A DNA stretch of 14,311 bases from an uncultured Lacibacter sp. (GCF_946479605.1 NZ_CAMLGT010000075.1:1-14311), one strand, 5' to 3'. Positions 4,925 through 13,211 are shown, counted from the first letter of the stretch. Notes: generated by a model not told the origin, from the letters alone. Numbers and translations: made by a program.

Positions 4925-5206
4925 ATGAATGAAACCCTAGAGAAAAAGCAAATTGAGTTGCTACGAACACTCAAAGTACGATTTAAAGAAGAGCCACGAA
5001 GTTGGTGGCAAACACAAAGTAAAAAGTATAAAACCACATGGGAAGTCGGGAATACTTACGACAATTACCCGGTTCCATCAGACGAAACAATTATTCGATA
5101 TAATCTTAAAGCGGCGATTGTAAAAATCGCCGCTTTGCTTTTGTATATGCTCTTCCTGATCTTTTATCAGTGGGATGAGAAAGAAGGTTCTCCTCACTAT
5201 TTTTAA
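4925..5206 (+). CDS. Frameshifted membrane protein, N-terminal part
   Basis: This 93-residue frame starts MNETLEKKQIELLRTLKVRF, has an aromatic/basic region (RSWWQTQSKKYKTTW) and then a transmembrane helix (AAIVKIAALLLYMLFLIFY, about 64-82), and stops at TAA 5204-5206. Directly after the stop, the -1 frame continues with another hydrophobic segment and a globular domain up to 5517. The two parts together (about 197 residues) look like one two-helix, membrane-anchored protein. The family is not recognised with certainty; the layout resembles membrane-anchored PH-like/YcxB-type proteins. A perfect 12-bp hairpin lies within the helix-coding part (5108-5136). The start fits a leaderless promoter. 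Confidence 0.6.
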   Translation: MNETLEKKQIELLRTLKVRFKEEPRSWWQTQSKKYKTTWEVGNTYDNYPVPSDETIIRYNLKAAIVKIAALLLYMLFLIFYQWDEKEGSPHYF

Positions 5207-5517
5207 TTTTTATCTTTTTAGAATTAAGGAATGCGTTAGACAGGAAGCCGAAAGTAATCATCACGAAGAATAGTATCAGGCTACAGAAATTGAGTGTCGA
5301 AGTAAAGTGGGATAATCTTTTGGCAAGTTATATAGAAGAAGACTCCTCCGGTGATTCCACAGAAACAACACTGCTTTTGTTTCACTATGATGAAATAAAT
5401 GACACGGTCATTGAGTCTGCATTTAAACTTGAATGTTTTGATGTAAAATGCGAAGAGTTCTGTTATATTATTGAATACTGGAAAATAACTACTGGAAACA
5501 GAACGCCTGTATTGTAA
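5203..5517 (+). pseudogene. Frameshifted membrane protein, C-terminal part
   Basis: Read in the -1 frame relative to the preceding gene, codons from 5203 encode a hydrophobic segment (LIFIFLELRNAL), then RKPKVIITKNSIRL and a soluble domain with VKWDNLLASYIEEDSSGDS, LLLFHYDEINDTVIESAF and CEEFCYIIEYWK, ending at TAA 5515-5517. There is no ATG in this frame near its beginning; the only start-like codon is TTG 5290, in the middle of the domain. This is best explained as the rest of the 4925 gene after loss of one T in the T5 run 5200-5204, or after ribosomal slippage there. The stop abuts the stop of the convergent minus-strand gene with no gap. Confidence 0.6.
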
Positions 5518-6126
5518 TCATTCCTCTTTCAACTGCTCTTCAATTCCCTTCAACTCATCCATAATTCCTTTCAATCGTTTTTCTTCTTTAGCTAAAATGC
5601 GTTTACCGAGAATAAAGTAAGCGTACAACATCCAGCCCACATAAAAGGCAACCAGCGTAAGAACATAACCAATCGGGCGACCATGCACGACTTCCAGGAA
5701 ATACAAACCCATGCCTAAATTGAGGAACAGAAAATAAAGCGGCTTGTTCCATTGAATTTGTTTTTTGCGAAACGCATAATAGGTTTCCCATTGCTGCAAA
5801 TGTTGTGCGGGTGCTGCTGTATCGTCAATCAATCGGAGTTTGTTCCAGGTAAAGAATGTAAGGATCGATTGCAGCCAAACTACCAGTGCTATAATTGCTA
5901 CGCTGATGTGTGTACTGATCCAGTTCAATTGCACCTTGCTGAAGTACACTACCCAAATAACAAAGAACGGTGTAAGAAACAACGTAATACTTCCAATCTG
6001 TAAAGGACGCAGCAGCTTTGCCTTGGTATCTTTCGACTGACGGGTGATGGCCTGCAGATCCACTGATTTTTGTTCAGCGGGTTTCGATTGCTGCCACAAA
6101 TCTTTTAATGCATCAAAGTCTTTCAT
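5518..6126 (-). CDS. Four-helix membrane protein downstream of an ECF sigma factor (possible anti-sigma partner)
   Basis: This 202-residue protein has a soluble N-terminus (about 1-43, MKDFDALKDLWQQSKPAEQK), four hydrophobic helices (about 44-62, 73-93, 129-147, 152-173) and a charged C-terminal coiled-coil-like tail (KRILAKEEKRLKGIMDELKG). Its start overlaps the end of the sigma factor gene by 14 bases (6113-6126), which points to translational coupling. Short membrane proteins in this position in Bacteroidota often act as anti-sigma partners, but no ZAS zinc motif (HxxxCxxC) is present, so that role rests on context. The N-terminal region would be the candidate sigma-binding part. Confidence 0.75.
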   Translation of the reverse strand: MKDFDALKDLWQQSKPAEQKSVDLQAITRQSKDTKAKLLRPLQIGSITLFLTPFFVIWVVYFSKVQLNWISTHISVAIIALVVWLQSILTFFTWNKLRLIDDTAAPAQHLQQWETYYAFRKKQIQWNKPLYFLFLNLGMGLYFLEVVHGRPIGYVLTLVAFYVGWMLYAYFILGKRILAKEEKRLKGIMDELKGIEEQLKEE

Positions 6127-6604
6127 AACTGCTATAAATTTCGCTGAGCTGTTTTTTAATACGGTGAATTTTTACACGCAGGTTGTTTTCGGTAATGCCG
6201 GTAATGTCTGCAATCTCTTCATACGGTTTGTCTTCGAGTACCAGTGTAATGATGAGCCTGTCTGTTTCTGCTAACTGGCTGATGCATTTGTACAACAGCT
6301 GTACTTCCTGTTCTTTATTGCGTTCGTCATCAGGTATCATTGCTAATCGTTCTTCATCCGCATCTACAAACTGTTCATTCTTTTTGCGCAGATGTGTTAA
6401 ACAGGTGTTGGCAGCAATGCGGTAGATCCAGGTGCTCCAGGCGGCATCCCCTCGAAACTTGTCCATATTCTTCCACACTTTTACAAAACTTTCCTGCAGC
6501 AGATCTTCGGCCAGCATGGCATCGCCGGTATAACCCAAACAGAGCTTGCGAATACCGGGAGCGTATTGCTTGTATAATGCAGTAAACTGTTCTTCCTGTT
6601 TCAT
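6113..6604 (-). CDS. ECF (sigma-70 family) RNA polymerase sigma factor
   Basis: From ATG 6604 the protein has 163 residues. Sigma region 2 covers about 7-74, with AEDLLQESFVKVWKNMDKFRG and the -10 recognition helix WSTWIYRIAANTCLTHLRKK; region 4 covers about 103-152, with a helix-turn-helix PYEEIADITGITENNLRVKIHRIKK (split here as PYEEIADITGITE plus NNLRVKIHRIKK). It directs RNA polymerase to an unknown regulon, perhaps including its own operon. A TTG at 6640 would add 12 residues (ending LTNRM), but ATG 6604 gives a normal family N-terminus. It lies 39 bases after an alpha/beta hydrolase gene and overlaps a membrane protein gene by 14 bases, so the three form an operon. Confidence 0.93.
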   Translation of the reverse strand: MKQEEQFTALYKQYAPGIRKLCLGYTGDAMLAEDLLQESFVKVWKNMDKFRGDAAWSTWIYRIAANTCLTHLRKKNEQFVDADEERLAMIPDDERNKEQEVQLLYKCISQLAETDRLIITLVLEDKPYEEIADITGITENNLRVKIHRIKKQLSEIYSSYERL

Positions 6605-6643
6605 TCGGTTGGTAAGATAATGTTGAATTTGCTTTTGCAAAAC

Positions 6644-7489
6644 TTATTGTAAGAACGCATCCACTTTTGCATAAAACCAGTCGGGCACATCGTACATGAT
6701 AAAATGTTTGCTGTTAGCAACCTCAATGGTTTTGTTGGGTACTTTTCTATACTGATGATTCAACATGATATGACTGTTGGCTTCTGTACCATAAATACTG
6801 CCAAGCACCAATACCGGTTGTTTGATCTTTGCAATGTCTTCACGCAAATCGGTCGTTGATATTTCTACAATGGTATAACCCAATGTGCGACGATCACACT
6901 GTGCACTCCAGGTTGCAATCTGGATTGCACGGGCTGTATCACTAACCTGGTACAACATGGCGCCAGTCATATTCTTTACATAATTTTCGGTGGGGAGCAT
7001 TTCAAAATTCTTTGCTACAGTTTCCGGATTGAACTGCGGATTCTTTTTTAATACTTCTGCATTGGCAGTTGTATCTGCAATTGCAGAAACAAACGGTAAC
7101 CCATCTACACAAATAATCTTTCCAAACAGATCGGGCTCTACACTGCTCACCCACAAACTCATAAAAGCACCCAAGCTATGACCGATCAGCATCGGCTTGT
7201 TGAGTTTGTTTGTTTTTACATAGTTGATCAGTTCGTTGCGAACAGTTTTCAAAACAGGCGTATCCAGTTTTGGTACACCAGCATAACCGGCTATGGTGAT
7301 GACATGACATTCGTAACGGTCTTTCAAATGCGCAACGGTTTCTTTCCATACCTCACCGCTGCAGCTGTAGCCGGGAATTAAAATAATGGGTTTGCCTTTA
7401 CCGGTTACTTCTACCTTAAAGGCGTTTGTTTGAGCGTTAGACTGAAAGATGATAAGGCTGATGATAAGGAAACTGATAAGCTTTTTCAT
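6644..7489 (-). CDS. Exported alpha/beta hydrolase
   Basis: This 281-residue protein begins with a signal peptide (MKKLISFLIISLIIFQSNAQ, cleavage after about residue 20). The alpha/beta-hydrolase fold is shown by PIILIPGYSCSGEVW (oxyanion region, 34-48), the nucleophile elbow GHSLGAFMS (S105) and a C-terminal SKHFIMYDVP carrying the likely catalytic H262. The acid residue is not clear. Substrate unknown; peptidase-like and esterase-like members share this pattern. ATG 7489 was chosen because it opens a clean signal peptide. The frame stays open to ATG 7609, but that would put 40 odd residues before it and reach within 13 bases of the divergent permease gene. It is the first gene of the hydrolase-sigma-membrane protein operon. 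Confidence 0.88.
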   Translation of the reverse strand: MKKLISFLIISLIIFQSNAQTNAFKVEVTGKGKPIILIPGYSCSGEVWKETVAHLKDRYECHVITIAGYAGVPKLDTPVLKTVRNELINYVKTNKLNKPMLIGHSLGAFMSLWVSSVEPDLFGKIICVDGLPFVSAIADTTANAEVLKKNPQFNPETVAKNFEMLPTENYVKNMTGAMLYQVSDTARAIQIATWSAQCDRRTLGYTIVEISTTDLREDIAKIKQPVLVLGSIYGTEANSHIMLNHQYRKVPNKTIEVANSKHFIMYDVPDWFYAKVDAFLQ

Positions 7490-7622
7490 ATTGTCTGTTG
7501 TTTGTTTCTGTGTATTGGATGCAGGTGAGGAAGAATTATTACAGAAAAAGGAAAAAATATTTTTAAGGTTGATAAAGTAGAGAAGTGAAAGAATGAAAAG
7601 TCTTTTCATTTATCTTTAAGCA

Positions 7623-9047
7623 ATGCCCCAACTCCAGCGAACGCTTACTCTTTCATCTGTAATTGCCATTGTAATTGGCGGGGTAATCGGCTCTGGTATT
7701 TTTATGAAGCCGGCGGTAATGATGGCTCAGCTGGGTTCTCCATTATTATTGATTACAGTATGGATTGTTGCAGGGTTGATTGTGTTATGCGGTGCATTAA
7801 CCAATGCTGAAGCTGCTACCATGTTTCCCGAAACCGGCGGACAGTATGTGTTCTTTCAAAAAATGTATGGCAATGCATTTGCCTTTTTATATGGGTGGTC
7901 TGCCTTTGCTGTATTTAACACGGCGGGCAATGCATCCATTGCGTATGTGTGCAGTACTTATGCCGATTATTTTCTGCATCTGCCTAAAGTGGATCTGCAA
8001 ACAGAGCTCAGTATAAAATTACATATTCCGTTTATCGGCACCATTTATCCATTGCACGACCTGGGTGTAAAACTCTTAACGGTGCTGCTCATCTGCGTCT
8101 TCACCTTCATCAATATGCGGAGTGTGCAACTCGGTGCAGGTATTCAACGTTTGCTAACGGCATTAAAAATTGTTGCGATCTTTTTATTGATACTGGGTGT
8201 GTTTACTTCGGGTACAATTGAACCGGATCATTTATTTACTTCCTTACCCAATGCTCCAACTGGGTGGGCTTTTGTGATGGCATTTATGGCCGCAACTGCC
8301 GGTGCTTTCTGGGCCTATGATGGCTGGAACAACATTGGCTTTATTGCAGGAGAAATTAAACAGCCGCAACAAATTATTCCGAAGAGTTTATTGTTTGGGT
8401 TGATCGTTTGTATTGTTACCTATGTACTCATCAACCTGGCGTTTATTTATGTGTTGCCTGCTGATGCGATTGCTGCCTCTGATTTCATTGCTGCTGATGC
8501 AGCCTCTGCTATTTGGGGAACAACCGGTGCTGCATTGATTGTGCTGCTGGTTGTTGCATCAACGCTTGGTACCACCAACTCCAATGTATTGGCCACGGCA
8601 CGGGTAACGTTTGTTATGGGCGAAGAAAGCAGGTGGTTCAAGGCCGCACAAAAAGTGCATCCGAAGTTTCAAACACCTGCGAATGCCTTACTCTTTAATG
8701 CTGTGTGGACCATCTTCCTCATCTTCAGCGGTTCGTTTGATATGCTGACGGACATGCTCATTTTTGTAAGCTGGTTATTTTACGGCATGAGTGCATTGGG
8801 CGTTTTTATTCTTCGGTATAAAATGAAAGAGGTTGATCGTCCGTACAAAGTATGGGGCTATCCGTTTGTGCCGGCTGTATTTGTCTTGTTTACAACCTTC
8901 TTTTTAGTAAGCACCGTGTACAACGATGTGCTGAATTATACCAGCGGTACAACAGCTGTTATCAACTCCTTGTTTGGTATGTTGATTGTTGCCATTGGTA
9001 TTCCTGTTTATTTATTATCGAAGATCCAACGGAAAACGCAGCAGTAG
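7623..9047 (+). CDS. APC-family amino acid permease
   Basis: This 474-residue inner-membrane protein is rich in hydrophobic helices, consistent with the 12-helix APC fold. The helix-1 signature GGVIGSGIFMKP (19-30) is the unwound substrate-binding motif of amino acid/polyamine transporters, and FWAYDGWNNIGFIAGEIKQP is the typical helix 6 region of LAT/SteT-like exchangers. Substrate cannot be fixed; neutral amino acids are likely. A -7-like element, tatcttta (7611-7618), lies 4 bases before the ATG without a clear -33 partner, which may mean a leaderless or weak promoter. It diverges from the hydrolase-sigma operon. Confidence 0.92.
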   Translation: MPQLQRTLTLSSVIAIVIGGVIGSGIFMKPAVMMAQLGSPLLLITVWIVAGLIVLCGALTNAEAATMFPETGGQYVFFQKMYGNAFAFLYGWSAFAVFNTAGNASIAYVCSTYADYFLHLPKVDLQTELSIKLHIPFIGTIYPLHDLGVKLLTVLLICVFTFINMRSVQLGAGIQRLLTALKIVAIFLLILGVFTSGTIEPDHLFTSLPNAPTGWAFVMAFMAATAGAFWAYDGWNNIGFIAGEIKQPQQIIPKSLLFGLIVCIVTYVLINLAFIYVLPADAIAASDFIAADAASAIWGTTGAALIVLLVVASTLGTTNSNVLATARVTFVMGEESRWFKAAQKVHPKFQTPANALLFNAVWTIFLIFSGSFDMLTDMLIFVSWLFYGMSALGVFILRYKMKEVDRPYKVWGYPFVPAVFVLFTTFFLVSTVYNDVLNYTSGTTAVINSLFGMLIVAIGIPVYLLSKIQRKTQQ

Positions 9048-9096
9048 TTCTGAGGAAACAAAACTTATCACTTTTCTTGTGTTGCATGTGTAAGAT

Positions 9097-9157
9097 GTAG
9101 CTGCCCTCCGCAAAGCGGAGAAGGCGCTACCGGGAAGGGGTTTACTTCCTGCCTTTT
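9097..9157. repeat. Overlapping palindromes between permease and peptidase genes
   Basis: One hairpin nests gtagc/gctac (9097-9101, 9126-9130), gcc/ggc (9103-9105, 9123-9125) and ctccgc/gcggag (9106-9111, 9115-9120) around an aaa loop. A second uses aggc/gcct (9122-9125, 9151-9154) and gggaag/cttcct (9132-9137, 9145-9150), followed by tttt, and shares bases with the first. It may terminate the permease transcript and may be an interspersed repeat copy. The surrounding 9048-9220 holds no gene. Confidence 0.5.
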
Positions 9158-9220
9158 AACATTTTTCTCTTTATCATGTTGCTAAAGCTTCGTTTCTTTA
9201 ACGCCATTATTTTTTAAATT

Positions 9221-11161
9221 ATGAAGCAAATCAGTTTAGCAGTTGTAAGTATCTGCATTGCTCTTGTAAGTTTCGGGCAAAGTAAATACGATCATCGGGA
9301 AGCATTTCATCCGTTCTTCTATCCCAACTTTGGTAACGAATACCGGAGTGCAAGTGGTCAACCCGGGCCAAAGTACTGGCAAAACAAAGCAGATTATACG
9401 ATCAATGCAACCATTGATCCCGAAAACCATGCTGTTACTGCAACAGTGGCGCTCACGTATACCAACAACAGTCCAGACGAACTGAGCTTTTTGTGGTTAC
9501 AGTTAGATCAGAATATCTATCGCAAAGACTCAAGAGCATCGGCAACAACAACGGCCTTGGGTGGCCGCTGGGCAAACGGTGAGTTTACTGACGGTTATGG
9601 TATTAAATCAGTAAAGCTTGCACAAGGCGACAAACTGGTTGATATAAAATATGAAGTGAGTGATACACGTATGCAACTGTTTTTACCTGCTGTTTTAAAA
9701 GCAGCAGGCGCTTCTGCAAAAGTGGTGATCGAGTATGGCTTTACCATTCCGGAATATGGAACCGATCGTATGGGTCGTTTAAAACAAAAAGATGGATGGG
9801 TGTATGAGGTGGCGCAATGGTTTCCCCGTGTAGCGGTGTATGATAACATCAGTGGCTGGAATGTAAATCCATACCTGGGTGCAGGTGAATTTTACCTGGA
9901 GTATGGTGATATTGAATACAGCATTACAGCTCCATCGAATATGATTGTTGTGGGCAGTGGCGGATTAACCAATGCGCAGGATTGTTTTACTGCGGAGCAG
10001 ATCAAACGTTGGGGCAGTGCCATGAGCAGCGATAAAACAGTGGTGATCCGTTCGGCTGATGAAGTTGGTAAAGCTTCTTCACGCCCCGGCAACCCGTTCA
10101 CTACCTGGAAATTTAAATGTGAAAACACAAGAGATGTGGCATGGGCTGCAAGTACTGCATTCATCATGGATGCTGCACGTATAAACCTGCCCAGCGGAAA
10201 AACGGCAATGGCGGTGAGTGTGTATCCCAAAGAAAGTGCATCAAAAAAAGATGGTAACGACTGGCGTCGTTCAACAGAGTACACAAAAGCAAGCATTGAA
10301 TTTTACAGTAAGTATTTGTTTGAATTCCCTTATCCTGTTGCAACCAATGTAGCAGGTATTGTAGGTGGTATGGAATATCCGGGCATTGTGTTTTGCAGTG
10401 CAGCTGCTACCGATGCAGGTTTGTTTGGTGTAACCGATCATGAGTTTGGGCACACATGGTTTCCTATGATCGTAGGAAGTAATGAGCGCAAATTTGCATG
10501 GATGGATGAAGGTTTTAATACATTCATCAATATTCTTTCAAGCGAAGCTTTTAATAAAGGTGAATATAAAGATGTGCCGAATGTAAGTGGTATGGCCAAC
10601 TATTTGTTTAATGATAAAATGGACGGCATGCTCAATGGTGCAGATGTATTACAGCAGGAAAATCTTGGTGCTGCTGCTTATTTTAAACCGGGCGTCATGT
10701 TGTATGTATTGCGTAATGACGTGTTGGGTGCAGAGCGTTTTGACCGTGCGTTCAGAGAGTATGTTCATCGTTGGGCATTTAAACATCCAACTCCCTGGGA
10801 TTTCTTTCATACAATGGAAAATGTTGCCGGTGAAGATCTCGGTTGGTTCTGGAGAGGCTGGGCATTAAATACCTGGAAGTTTGATGTGGCAGTGAAAGAA
10901 GTAAAACCTTTTAAAGCCGATGGAAAGAGTGGAGTAAACATCAGCTTGCAATTGCTGGAAAAAATGCCGATGCCTGTAACGGTAAAAGTTACCGATGTTA
11001 ATGGTGCTGAACAGCTGATCAAATTGCCGGTGGAAGTTTGGCAGCGTGGCGATACCTGGAATATAGCCGTGGAAACAAAAGCTGAGATCAAAGAAGTTGT
11101 GGTTGATCCGGAGAAGCGGTTGCCTGATATGAATTATGCAAACAACAGCTGGAAGAAATAA
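9221..11161 (+). CDS. Exported M1-family zinc metallopeptidase
   Basis: This 646-residue protein has a signal peptide ([20 protein letters not shown]), so it acts in the periplasm or outside. The zinc site is complete: HEFGH (407-411) followed 18 residues later by E430 in [10 protein letters not shown], the gluzincin HEXXH-X18-E pattern. The exopeptidase motif GGMEYPGIV (382-390) replaces the classical GAMEN, as in the broader Bacteroidota M1-like group. An N-terminal beta domain (about 55-240) carries [20 protein letters not shown]. It probably trims N-terminal residues from peptides; specificity is unknown. No SD precedes the ATG. It ends directly at a strong terminator. Confidence 0.93.
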   Translation: MKQISLAVVSICIALVSFGQSKYDHREAFHPFFYPNFGNEYRSASGQPGPKYWQNKADYTINATIDPENHAVTATVALTYTNNSPDELSFLWLQLDQNIYRKDSRASATTTALGGRWANGEFTDGYGIKSVKLAQGDKLVDIKYEVSDTRMQLFLPAVLKAAGASAKVVIEYGFTIPEYGTDRMGRLKQKDGWVYEVAQWFPRVAVYDNISGWNVNPYLGAGEFYLEYGDIEYSITAPSNMIVVGSGGLTNAQDCFTAEQIKRWGSAMSSDKTVVIRSADEVGKASSRPGNPFTTWKFKCENTRDVAWAASTAFIMDAARINLPSGKTAMAVSVYPKESASKKDGNDWRRSTEYTKASIEFYSKYLFEFPYPVATNVAGIVGGMEYPGIVFCSAAATDAGLFGVTDHEFGHTWFPMIVGSNERKFAWMDEGFNTFINILSSEAFNKGEYKDVPNVSGMANYLFNDKMDGMLNGADVLQQENLGAAAYFKPGVMLYVLRNDVLGAERFDRAFREYVHRWAFKHPTPWDFFHTMENVAGEDLGWFWRGWALNTWKFDVAVKEVKPFKADGKSGVNISLQLLEKMPMPVTVKVTDVNGAEQLIKLPVEVWQRGDTWNIAVETKAEIKEVVVDPEKRLPDMNYANNSWKK

Positions 11162-11198
11162 AAAAGAAAACCCCGCCAGTGGCGGGGTTTTCTTTTTT
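11161..11198. terminator. Perfect bidirectional terminator between convergent genes
   Basis: A 17-bp perfect stem, aaaaagaaaaccccgcc (11161-11177) and ggcggggttttcttttt (11181-11197), has a 3-base loop (agt). The A and T flanks give a U tract on either strand, so it can serve both the peptidase gene, whose stop it touches, and the convergent DUF2490 gene ending at 11209. Confidence 0.92.
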
Positions 11199-11208
11199 AT
11201 TATCGCTG

Positions 11209-11979
11209 TTACAAATTCACATTCATAACAGAAGAGAGAATAAATCCATTGTTGCGTTGAAATACATTTCGTCCGTTCACTTCTCTGCCCAGCTGTACAA
11301 CCTGGTTAATATACCCTCCTTCTAAACGGAAGTGTTTTGAAAAGCGGTAACCCAGCAACAGACCAACCCTGTTCTGATCAAAAATATTTTCGTTCACATT
11401 TTTTCCAAAGCCAATAAAAATTTCATCGTAAGCAGCAATGTATGGCTCTTTATCTTCCAGTGTTTTTCCTTTTAATGATTGCTGCACACGAAGCATGTAT
11501 CTCGCCCTGTTCATATACATCCAGTCATCAGGTTTTATTGATGCAGCACTTGCATAACGTGGCAGCCAGCGTTGCTCCAGTTTAATGCGATGTGTAATAT
11601 CGAACGTGCCGCTGCGTTGTGTAAGCGTTGCTACTTCATACAAACGATGTTCTGTAAATGTTTTTCCATATACATTGAGTGGATAGTCGCCGTAATCATA
11701 CGTTTCGGCCCATGCATAACCAAAACGCAACGTAGTGTTACTGTTTGCATGATAGTTAATGCCAGTGCGGAGTAAACTTTGCTGCCATGTTTTTACATAG
11801 TTTTCACGACGCCACTGGTATTCAAGATGGGCGCTCCACTTACTGTTAAAACTAAATGTGCCGGTTGCTGCATACCAACCGACCTTATTGTAATCATTCA
11901 GTCTTGTGTTTTGTGCAATGCTGGTTGTGCTGAGCAATATCATAACTGCCATCACAGCGTAGTTCGTCAATCGTTTCAT
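11209..11979 (-). CDS. DUF2490 domain-containing protein (predicted outer-membrane beta-barrel-like)
   Basis: From ATG 11979 the protein has 256 residues and begins with a signal peptide (MKRLTNYAVMAVMILLSTTSIAQ, split as MKRLTNYAVM and LLSTTSIAQ). The mature part is a series of amphipathic, aromatic-rich beta strands (WSAHLEYQWRRENY, TTLRFGYAWAETY, ITHRIKLEQRW) and ends with the typical DUF2490 block: YDEIFIGFG, then FDQNRVGLLLGYRFSKHFRLE and EGGYINQ. Function is unknown; the fold suggests an outer-membrane barrel. The frame is open to TTG 12000, but the signal peptide and a -7 element 6 bases upstream fix ATG 11979. Its promoter lies at the very end of the preceding gene. Confidence 0.85.
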   Translation of the reverse strand: MKRLTNYAVMAVMILLSTTSIAQNTRLNDYNKVGWYAATGTFSFNSKWSAHLEYQWRRENYVKTWQQSLLRTGINYHANSNTTLRFGYAWAETYDYGDYPLNVYGKTFTEHRLYEVATLTQRSGTFDITHRIKLEQRWLPRYASAASIKPDDWMYMNRARYMLRVQQSLKGKTLEDKEPYIAAYDEIFIGFGKNVNENIFDQNRVGLLLGYRFSKHFRLEGGYINQVVQLGREVNGRNVFQRNNGFILSSVMNVNL

Positions 11980-11985
11980 AGGTTG

Positions 11986-11993
11986 CAAAACTA
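11986..11993 (-). promoter_or_regulatory. -7 element of the DUF2490 gene
   Basis: On the minus strand this reads tagttttg, a perfect TAnnTTTG, with 6 bases between it and ATG 11979. The same octamer and spacing occur before the gene at 4925. I see no clear -33 ttg at the expected distance, so strength is uncertain. A leaderless transcript is likely. Confidence 0.5.
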
Positions 11994-12001
11994 AGGGCAA
12001 A

Positions 12002-13093
12002 TCAGGTAGTAAGCAGAGATGTAAGATTCATTTCTTCCAGTACTTCACGAAGCGAATGATCGTTTTTCTTTTTCCATTTAATAAGACGTATAAATCCGTC
12101 AGCAATTTCAATTCCTGTAATATCACCATCTATGTAACAGCAACAGCCAGTATTGAAGTAAAACGGTTTCATGTTTGTATAATTGCTGTTTACATAGTCG
12201 TATTCTTCCTGCCGGAAACGTATTTCTTTATTGATCTGCTGAACAGCCTGCTCATTGTTTTGCTGTTTTGCAATGATCAATTGTTTGTACAACCGTTCAA
12301 GATGTGTGAGTGATGCAAACACCGGTTGGTGTGTGTGCCCTGTTATAAGAACGGGATTCTTTTCCTGTTTGCTCCACTCATACATAAACCTGTTATGCAC
12401 TGTTTTTAATTCTTTACTTGCTGCCGGTGTGTTGGGGTTTAAGTTGAGATAACTTTGAAGAGGTGCCCATACTCTTGAAACAAACCAAGCGCTGAAGGCG
12501 TTGCCATCGCTTTGTCCATCGCCCTGGTGACCATGTGTCAGAAACAGATCGAGTGTGTTATTTTCAATTGTCAGTCGCAGCACAACTGCTTCATAGATCT
12601 TCAGCATTTCGCCATACATGCTTAGTAAATGAAGACCAGCAAACGGATCACTGCCCCAGAAAATATCGTGATTGCCGAATACTTTGGTGAATTTTTTTTC
12701 TGAAAGGAATTTCTTTTCAGCTTCAAATGTGTTTTTATTCTTTGCTTTAACCGGCCATACTGTGTTTTCCCACAATTCTTCACTATCACCCAATGTTATA
12801 AAATGAAAACCGGCTTTGTAGTAATGATCAAGTGCGGCCAGGTAGTTGGGTTCTGCAAGTGTAAAATCATCGCTACCGTTTCTTGCACCTTTGTGCTGAT
12901 CGCTGAAGATGATGAACCGGTCTTGCTCTGCATTGACTGGCAATAATAATCCTTTTTTACCCGGATGTTCAAGTGTATGCGCATACAACTTTGTGAGCGC
13001 TTCATGTACCCGTTGCTGGTTGGGGCTGCTCGAAAACCGATTGGCAAGACGGGCAACAGGTTTTGAAAAAACAGATTGTAAAAAACGACGCAT
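12002..13093 (-). CDS. Calcineurin-like metallophosphoesterase
   Basis: This 363-residue cytoplasmic protein has the five conserved metallophosphoesterase blocks in order: FSDQHKG (D65, H67), GDSEELWE (D103), GNHDIFW (N141, H142), THGHQGD (H187, H189) and GHTHQP (H253, H255). These bind a dinuclear metal centre and hydrolyse phosphoesters; the substrate cannot be told. A CCCY near the C-terminus (FNTGCCCYIDG) is unusual and sits beside the strand that closes the fold. The gene diverges from the phosphotransferase gene at 13212, and its stop lies 22 bases upstream of the DUF2490 start. The frame begins with ATG (MRRFLQSVF); no SD is present. Confidence 0.92.
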   Translation of the reverse strand: MRRFLQSVFSKPVARLANRFSSSPNQQRVHEALTKLYAHTLEHPGKKGLLLPVNAEQDRFIIFSDQHKGARNGSDDFTLAEPNYLAALDHYYKAGFHFITLGDSEELWENTVWPVKAKNKNTFEAEKKFLSEKKFTKVFGNHDIFWGSDPFAGLHLLSMYGEMLKIYEAVVLRLTIENNTLDLFLTHGHQGDGQSDGNAFSAWFVSRVWAPLQSYLNLNPNTPAASKELKTVHNRFMYEWSKQEKNPVLITGHTHQPVFASLTHLERLYKQLIIAKQQNNEQAVQQINKEIRFRQEEYDYVNSNYTNMKPFYFNTGCCCYIDGDITGIEIADGFIRLIKWKKKNDHSLREVLEEMNLTSLLTT

Positions 13094-13211
13094 GATTAAA
13101 ATTAATCAATCAGCAAATAGCACAGATGGAATTAAACTGGCAGCAAAGGAATAGAAAGCACAAACAGTTGAACTTTCTTATTTTCGTTTACTTTTTACAT
13201 AACTACTTACG

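Noticed and set aside
5515..5520. Abutting stop codons of convergent genes as a sign of an assembly join
   Set aside because: TAA (5515-5517) and the minus-strand TGA (5518-5520) touch, but both frames look normal up to the junction; tight convergent ends occur naturally. No terminator hairpin is visible there.
6605..6640. TTG start for the sigma factor, adding 12 residues
   Set aside because: The added residues do not resemble a sigma N-terminus, and ATG 6604 gives MKQEEQFTALYKQY, a standard beginning for this family.
7490..7609. Longer hydrolase starting at ATG 7609
   Set aside because: It would place a second hydrophobic stretch and a polar linker before a complete, normal signal peptide at ATG 7489 and would fill the divergent promoter region of the permease gene.
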